This document shows positions 61,126 to 64,000 of a stretch of 64,000 nt of DNA, one piece after another. Position numbers and translations under genes: made by a program. The DNA lies in the NCBI GenBank assembly GCA_029785615.1, contig JAFLZH010000001.1:64629-128628 (forward strand). Direction: 5' to 3'. Below the pieces are notes generated by a model that did no database searches, had not been told where the DNA came from, and saw only the letters and a list, made by a program, of their open reading frames with translations. The stretch's first letter is position 1; every line of letters begins with the position of its first letter. This stretch comes from Nitrososphaerota archaeon (GTDB lineage: Archaea; Thermoproteota; Nitrososphaeria; Nitrososphaerales; Gagatemarchaeaceae).

Positions 61126-63156
61126 CTAGGCTGACTGCACCTGCTTCCTGATGGCATCGACGACGTCCGGGTTCGCCAGGGTGGTGATGTCCCCGTAGTC
61201 CTTCCGGTCCGAGATAGCGACCAGGACGCGCCTCATGATCTTTCCCGACCTCGTCTTCGGGAGGTCGGGGACGATGTAGACGAACCTCGGCCTCGCGATG
61301 GGCCCCAGCTGCTTCACCACGTTCTCTTTGACGAGATCCTCAATTCCCTTGGCGGGGGAGCTCCCTGGCTTCAGCGCAACGTAGACTACCGGGACGTGGC
61401 CGCGGAGCTCATCGGACATAGCTATGGCCGCGGCTTCGGCCACGTCCGGGGTGGTCAGGACCGCGTTCTCCAGCTCCTTCGTCCCGAGCCTGTGGCCTGC
61501 GACCTTGATCACATCGTCCACCCTGCCGAGTATGCGGAGGTACCCGTCAGAAGCAAGCACCGCTCCGTCACCAGCGAAGTAAGGCCAGTCCCGCCAGTCC
61601 TTGCTCTCCTTGTCCCTGTTGTACTTCGAGTAGTACGTCCTGACGAACCTGTCTGGGTCTCCCCAGACGGTCTGCATTATGCCAGGCCAGGGGTTGCGGA
61701 TGCAGAGGTTCCCGGCCCTGTTCTCGCCTGCAGGGATCACGGCACCGTCCTCATCGAGAATCACCGGGTAGATGCCCGGCATCCCTGGCCCGGCGCTCCC
61801 GGGCTTCATGGGGCTGACCGCCGGGAGGGTCGAGCAGAGGAACCCCCCGGTCTCCGTCTGCCACCAGGTGTCGGTGATCACCGCCTCCCTCTTCCCGACC
61901 ACTTCGTGGAACCACCTCCAGGTCTCCGGCTCTATGGGTTCGCCCACCGTCGTCATCGCCTTGAAGTGATAGTCGTACTTCTCGGGCTCACCAGGCCCGG
62001 ACTTCCTGAGCATCCTGATGGTGGTAGGCGCCGTGTGGAATATGTTCACCCCGAGCCTTTCCGCGATCCTCCAGGGCCTCCCGGCGTCCGGGTAGAGCGG
62101 CACCCCTTCATACATCACGGTGGTCGCCGCCAGGGCGAGGGGGCCGTATACGATGTAGGAGTGGCCCGTGATCCACCCTATGTCTGCGAAGCACCAGTAG
62201 ACGTCCTCCGGGTGGATGTCCTGGACGTACTTCGAAGTGGCGGCGACGTAAGCCAGATACCCACCGGTCCTGTGCTGGGCCCCCTTTGGCCTCCCGGTGG
62301 AGCCGCTGGTGTACATCAGGAAGAGTGGCGCCTCCGAGTCCATGGAGACGGGAGAAATCGTCTTGCCTTGGAACCGTGTCGACAGCTCGTCGACGAAGAA
62401 GTCACGGCCCTCGATCATGGGCGAATTCGAGAGATACCTCCCCGCGTGACGTCGCCAGACGAGGACCTTCTCGACCTGCGCTCCGAGCTTCGCCGCCTCT
62501 TCCACCGCGATGTCGGCCTCCTTCTTCTTGTCGATGACTCCCCCGTTCCTGTGGTAGCCGTCAATGGTCACCAGGACGGTGCTCTTCGAGTCCTCAATCC
62601 GCTCCGCGCAAGCCCTGGCGCTGAACCCTCCGAAGACCTGGTTGTGGATGACGCCGAGCCTGGCGCAGGCGAGCATGGAGACGGGGAGCTCGGGGACCAT
62701 GGGGAGGTGAAAGGTGACCCTGTCGCCCGCCCGGAGTCCCAGGCCATGAAGTACGAGGGCGAACTCGTTGACCCTCCTGTATAGCTCCTGGTATGTGACA
62801 ACCCGGTGCGCCTCGTCCTCGGGCTCTGGGACCCAGATTATGGCCGCCTTGTTCCCGTACTTCGGCAGGTGCCTGTCTACACAATTGTACGATGCGTTGA
62901 GCCTCCCGCCGACGAACCATTTCCAGAATGGGGGGTCGGACGCGTCCAGTGTGGTGTGCCAGCCCTGGTCCCATGTCAGAAGGTCCGCGTACTCCCTGAA
63001 GCACTCGGGGAAGTTCCTCTCAGAGAAGCGCTCCAGGATGCTCCTGTCTCTCATGTTCGCCTGGGCGACGAAGGAAGCGGGCGGGTCCAGGAGCGGCTCT
63101 TCCTTCCAGTGTACCGCTATGTGCCCACCAGCGACGTCTGACCGCGAGTCAGTCAT
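61126..63156 (-). CDS. acs: Acetyl-CoA synthetase (AMP-forming acyl-CoA ligase)
   Basis: 676 residues. Adenylation motifs: YTSGSTGRPKGAQH (P-loop-like), TDTWWQTETGG, GRVDDVIKVAGHRL and the C-terminal KTRSGKIMRRVL with the catalytic, often acetylated, lysine. The Trp in TDTWWQTETGG matches short-chain acyl enzymes, so acetate or propionate is likely; a hydroxypropionate ligase cannot be excluded. ATG 63156 begins a normal ACS N-terminus. The short gap to the M20 gene downstream (about 210 bp) holds nothing recognised except that gene's promoter. Confidence 0.93.
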   Translation of the reverse strand: MTDSRSDVAGGHIAVHWKEEPLLDPPASFVAQANMRDRSILERFSERNFPECFREYADLLTWDQGWHTTLDASDPPFWKWFVGGRLNASYNCVDRHLPKYGNKAAIIWVPEPEDEAHRVVTYQELYRRVNEFALVLHGLGLRAGDRVTFHLPMVPELPVSMLACARLGVIHNQVFGGFSARACAERIEDSKSTVLVTIDGYHRNGGVIDKKKEADIAVEEAAKLGAQVEKVLVWRRHAGRYLSNSPMIEGRDFFVDELSTRFQGKTISPVSMDSEAPLFLMYTSGSTGRPKGAQHRTGGYLAYVAATSKYVQDIHPEDVYWCFADIGWITGHSYIVYGPLALAATTVMYEGVPLYPDAGRPWRIAERLGVNIFHTAPTTIRMLRKSGPGEPEKYDYHFKAMTTVGEPIEPETWRWFHEVVGKREAVITDTWWQTETGGFLCSTLPAVSPMKPGSAGPGMPGIYPVILDEDGAVIPAGENRAGNLCIRNPWPGIMQTVWGDPDRFVRTYYSKYNRDKESKDWRDWPYFAGDGAVLASDGYLRILGRVDDVIKVAGHRLGTKELENAVLTTPDVAEAAAIAMSDELRGHVPVVYVALKPGSSPAKGIEDLVKENVVKQLGPIARPRFVYIVPDLPKTRSGKIMRRVLVAISDRKDYGDITTLANPDVVDAIRKQVQSA

Positions 63157-63292
63157 GGCTCCTCTTGGAGCAGCATCCTCTGGCGATTTAAGATTGGTTG
63201 GGCGGTCCAGACGCTGCTCAGACCCGGCCTCGGTTCGCGCTCTTCAGGCCCCCAAACACGAAGTGCCATCACCCCTGGGCTCACGCTGTGGA

Positions 63293-63392
63293 TGCGGGGG
63301 ATGGGATTCGAACCCACGAACCCCTGAGGGAGGGGATCTCCACGAAAGGTCGCTTAAGTCCCCTGCTGTTGGCCAGGCTTAGCTACCCCCGC
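63293..63392 (-). tRNA. tRNA-Leu (TAA) with a 15-nt anticodon-loop intron
   Basis: Acceptor arms GCGGGGG and CCCCCGC, discriminator A; D-arm of normal size; anticodon stem GGGGA/TCCCC; loop CTTAAG then A, anticodon TAA. A 15-nt insert (63338-63352) follows position 37, the canonical archaeal intron site. The long variable arm and T-arm GTGGG TTCGAAT CCCAT agree with tRNA-Leu. Confidence 0.92.
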
Positions 63393-63435
63393 ACGGCCCG
63401 CGCATCAGGCTTGAGTTATTAACGTTGGAATGGAG

Positions 63436-64000
63436 TCAGCTGAGGTATCTCAGGAAGCCCTTCAGTTTCCTCGTGTTCGCGACGTCCCCCGCCTTCATCC
63501 AGGCCCTCCTCGCCACCGTCACCCCGTACCCGATGTTGTCCAGCTCCCCCACGGAGTGGGCGTCCGAATCCACGAGCACGGGGACCCCTTCTTCCATGGC
63601 CCTCCTCGCCCAGACGTCGTCGAGGTCCAGCCTCTTAGGTTGCCCGTCCACCTCGAGCATCTTTCCATTCTCCTTCGCCGCCGCTAAGACCTTGCGGAGG
63701 TCAATGGGGTTCCCTTCCCTCCTCCCGATGAGCCTGTTGGTGGGGTGGCACAGGAAGTCCACGGAGGGGTGGCTCAGGGCGCTGAGCGCCCTCGCGGTCA
63801 GCTTGTCGGGGCTCTGGCTGAAGTTCTGGTGCAGGGACGCCCCGACGATGTCGAACCCGTCGAGGAAGCTCCTGTCAAAGTCGAGGGACCCGTCGCTCTT
63901 GATCTCCACCTCGACGCCCTTGAGTATCCTGAAGGGCGCCAGCTCGCCATTCAGCCTGTCAATCTCCTTCCACTGCCTACGGAACCGCTCTTCGGACAGC
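63436..64000 (-). CDS. PHP-domain protein, C-terminal part (PolX-like; runs off window)
   Basis: About 187 residues, open to the right edge. PHP metal-binding residues appear as HQNF, SHPSVDFLCHPTNRLIG, and VDSDAHSVGEL. This matches the C-terminal PHP domain of family X DNA polymerases (PolX), which gives 3'-5' exonuclease or AP-endonuclease activity in base excision repair. The polymerase part, if any, lies outside the window, so a free-standing PHP phosphoesterase is possible. Confidence 0.8.
   Translation of the reverse strand, partial: LSEERFRRQWKEIDRLNGELAPFRILKGVEVEIKSDGSLDFDRSFLDGFDIVGASLHQNFSQSPDKLTARALSALSHPSVDFLCHPTNRLIGRREGNPIDLRKVLAAAKENGKMLEVDGQPKRLDLDDVWARRAMEEGVPVLVDSDAHSVGELDNIGYGVTVARRAWMKAGDVANTRKLKGFLRYLS

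Noticed and set aside
61396-62784. 462-residue open frame opposite acs
   Set aside because: Antisense shadow rich in Arg/Pro/Val, no family motifs, while acs shows all ligase motifs.
1-64000. CRISPR arrays, rRNA genes, insertion sequences, integrases
   Set aside because: No regularly spaced repeats, no rRNA sequence and no transposase or integrase reading frame recognised in the window.

Overview
The window is GC-rich chromosomal DNA from an archaeon. It carries aIF1, aIF2-beta, DUF424, RIO1 kinase with a Pno1/Krr1-like KH protein, topoisomerase VI A and B, an archaeal V/A-type ATP synthase operon, myo-inositol-phosphate synthase and an archaeal-type prenyl synthase. A membrane-arm complex I operon, a bacterial-type DnaK/DnaJ/GrpE set, many TTG starts and TATA boxes about 25-30 nt before start codons (leaderless mRNAs) fit a Nitrososphaeria/Thaumarchaeota-related Thermoproteota lineage. 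The exact lineage cannot be fixed from this window.

Layout. 0-3.4 kb (minus): start of metG, then adenosylhomocysteinase, a purine nucleoside phosphorylase, adenine phosphoribosyltransferase and MTA phosphorylase; together these recycle SAM by-products. 3.5-9.2 kb: aIF2-beta, DUF424, the dnaJ/dnaK/grpE cluster, RIO1 and KH. 9.3-14.5 kb: Topo VI, a small membrane protein, inositol-phosphate synthase and a K+-channel-like RCK protein. 14.5-20 kb: an accessory zone ending at a tRNA-Asn gene, with direct repeats of the tRNA 3' end that look like attachment-site relics; cargo is VOC, OsmC, a membrane protein, a methyltransferase and a YcaQ-like glycosylase. 20-21.4 kb: small genes, tRNA(CAT), aIF1. 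21.4-32.3 kb: nuoH-I-J-K-M-L-M-N. 32.3-41 kb: the ATP synthase operon K-E-C-F-A-B-D-(small membrane protein)-H/G-I. 41-42.7 kb: prenyl synthase and an unknown protein divergent from one palindromic TATA box, then tRNA-Glu. 42.8-47.4 kb: a second accessory zone (methyltransferase, second YcaQ-family protein, a broken AHSA1/GNAT pair, a cysteine-rich cation transporter). 47.4-64 kb: DEAH helicase, dipeptidase, beta-lactamase-like hydrolase, epimerase, radical SAM protein, HprK-like kinase, TauE/DUF1634, HAD, LigB-like, MBL, M20 hydrolase, acyl-CoA synthetase, tRNA-Leu and the PHP end of a PolX-like gene.

Most striking: nuoI is interrupted by two inteins, both placed directly before iron-sulphur-ligand cysteines and separated by only six residues of the mature protein. 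All four tRNA genes in the window are interrupted by very short insertions, three of them in the D-loop; tRNA(CAT) has two. Other notable features are a fourth antiporter-like complex I subunit, an exactly symmetrical divergent promoter, a metallothionein-like N-terminus on a CDF-type transporter, and several conserved genes with no ATG/GTG/TTG where the conserved N-terminus begins.
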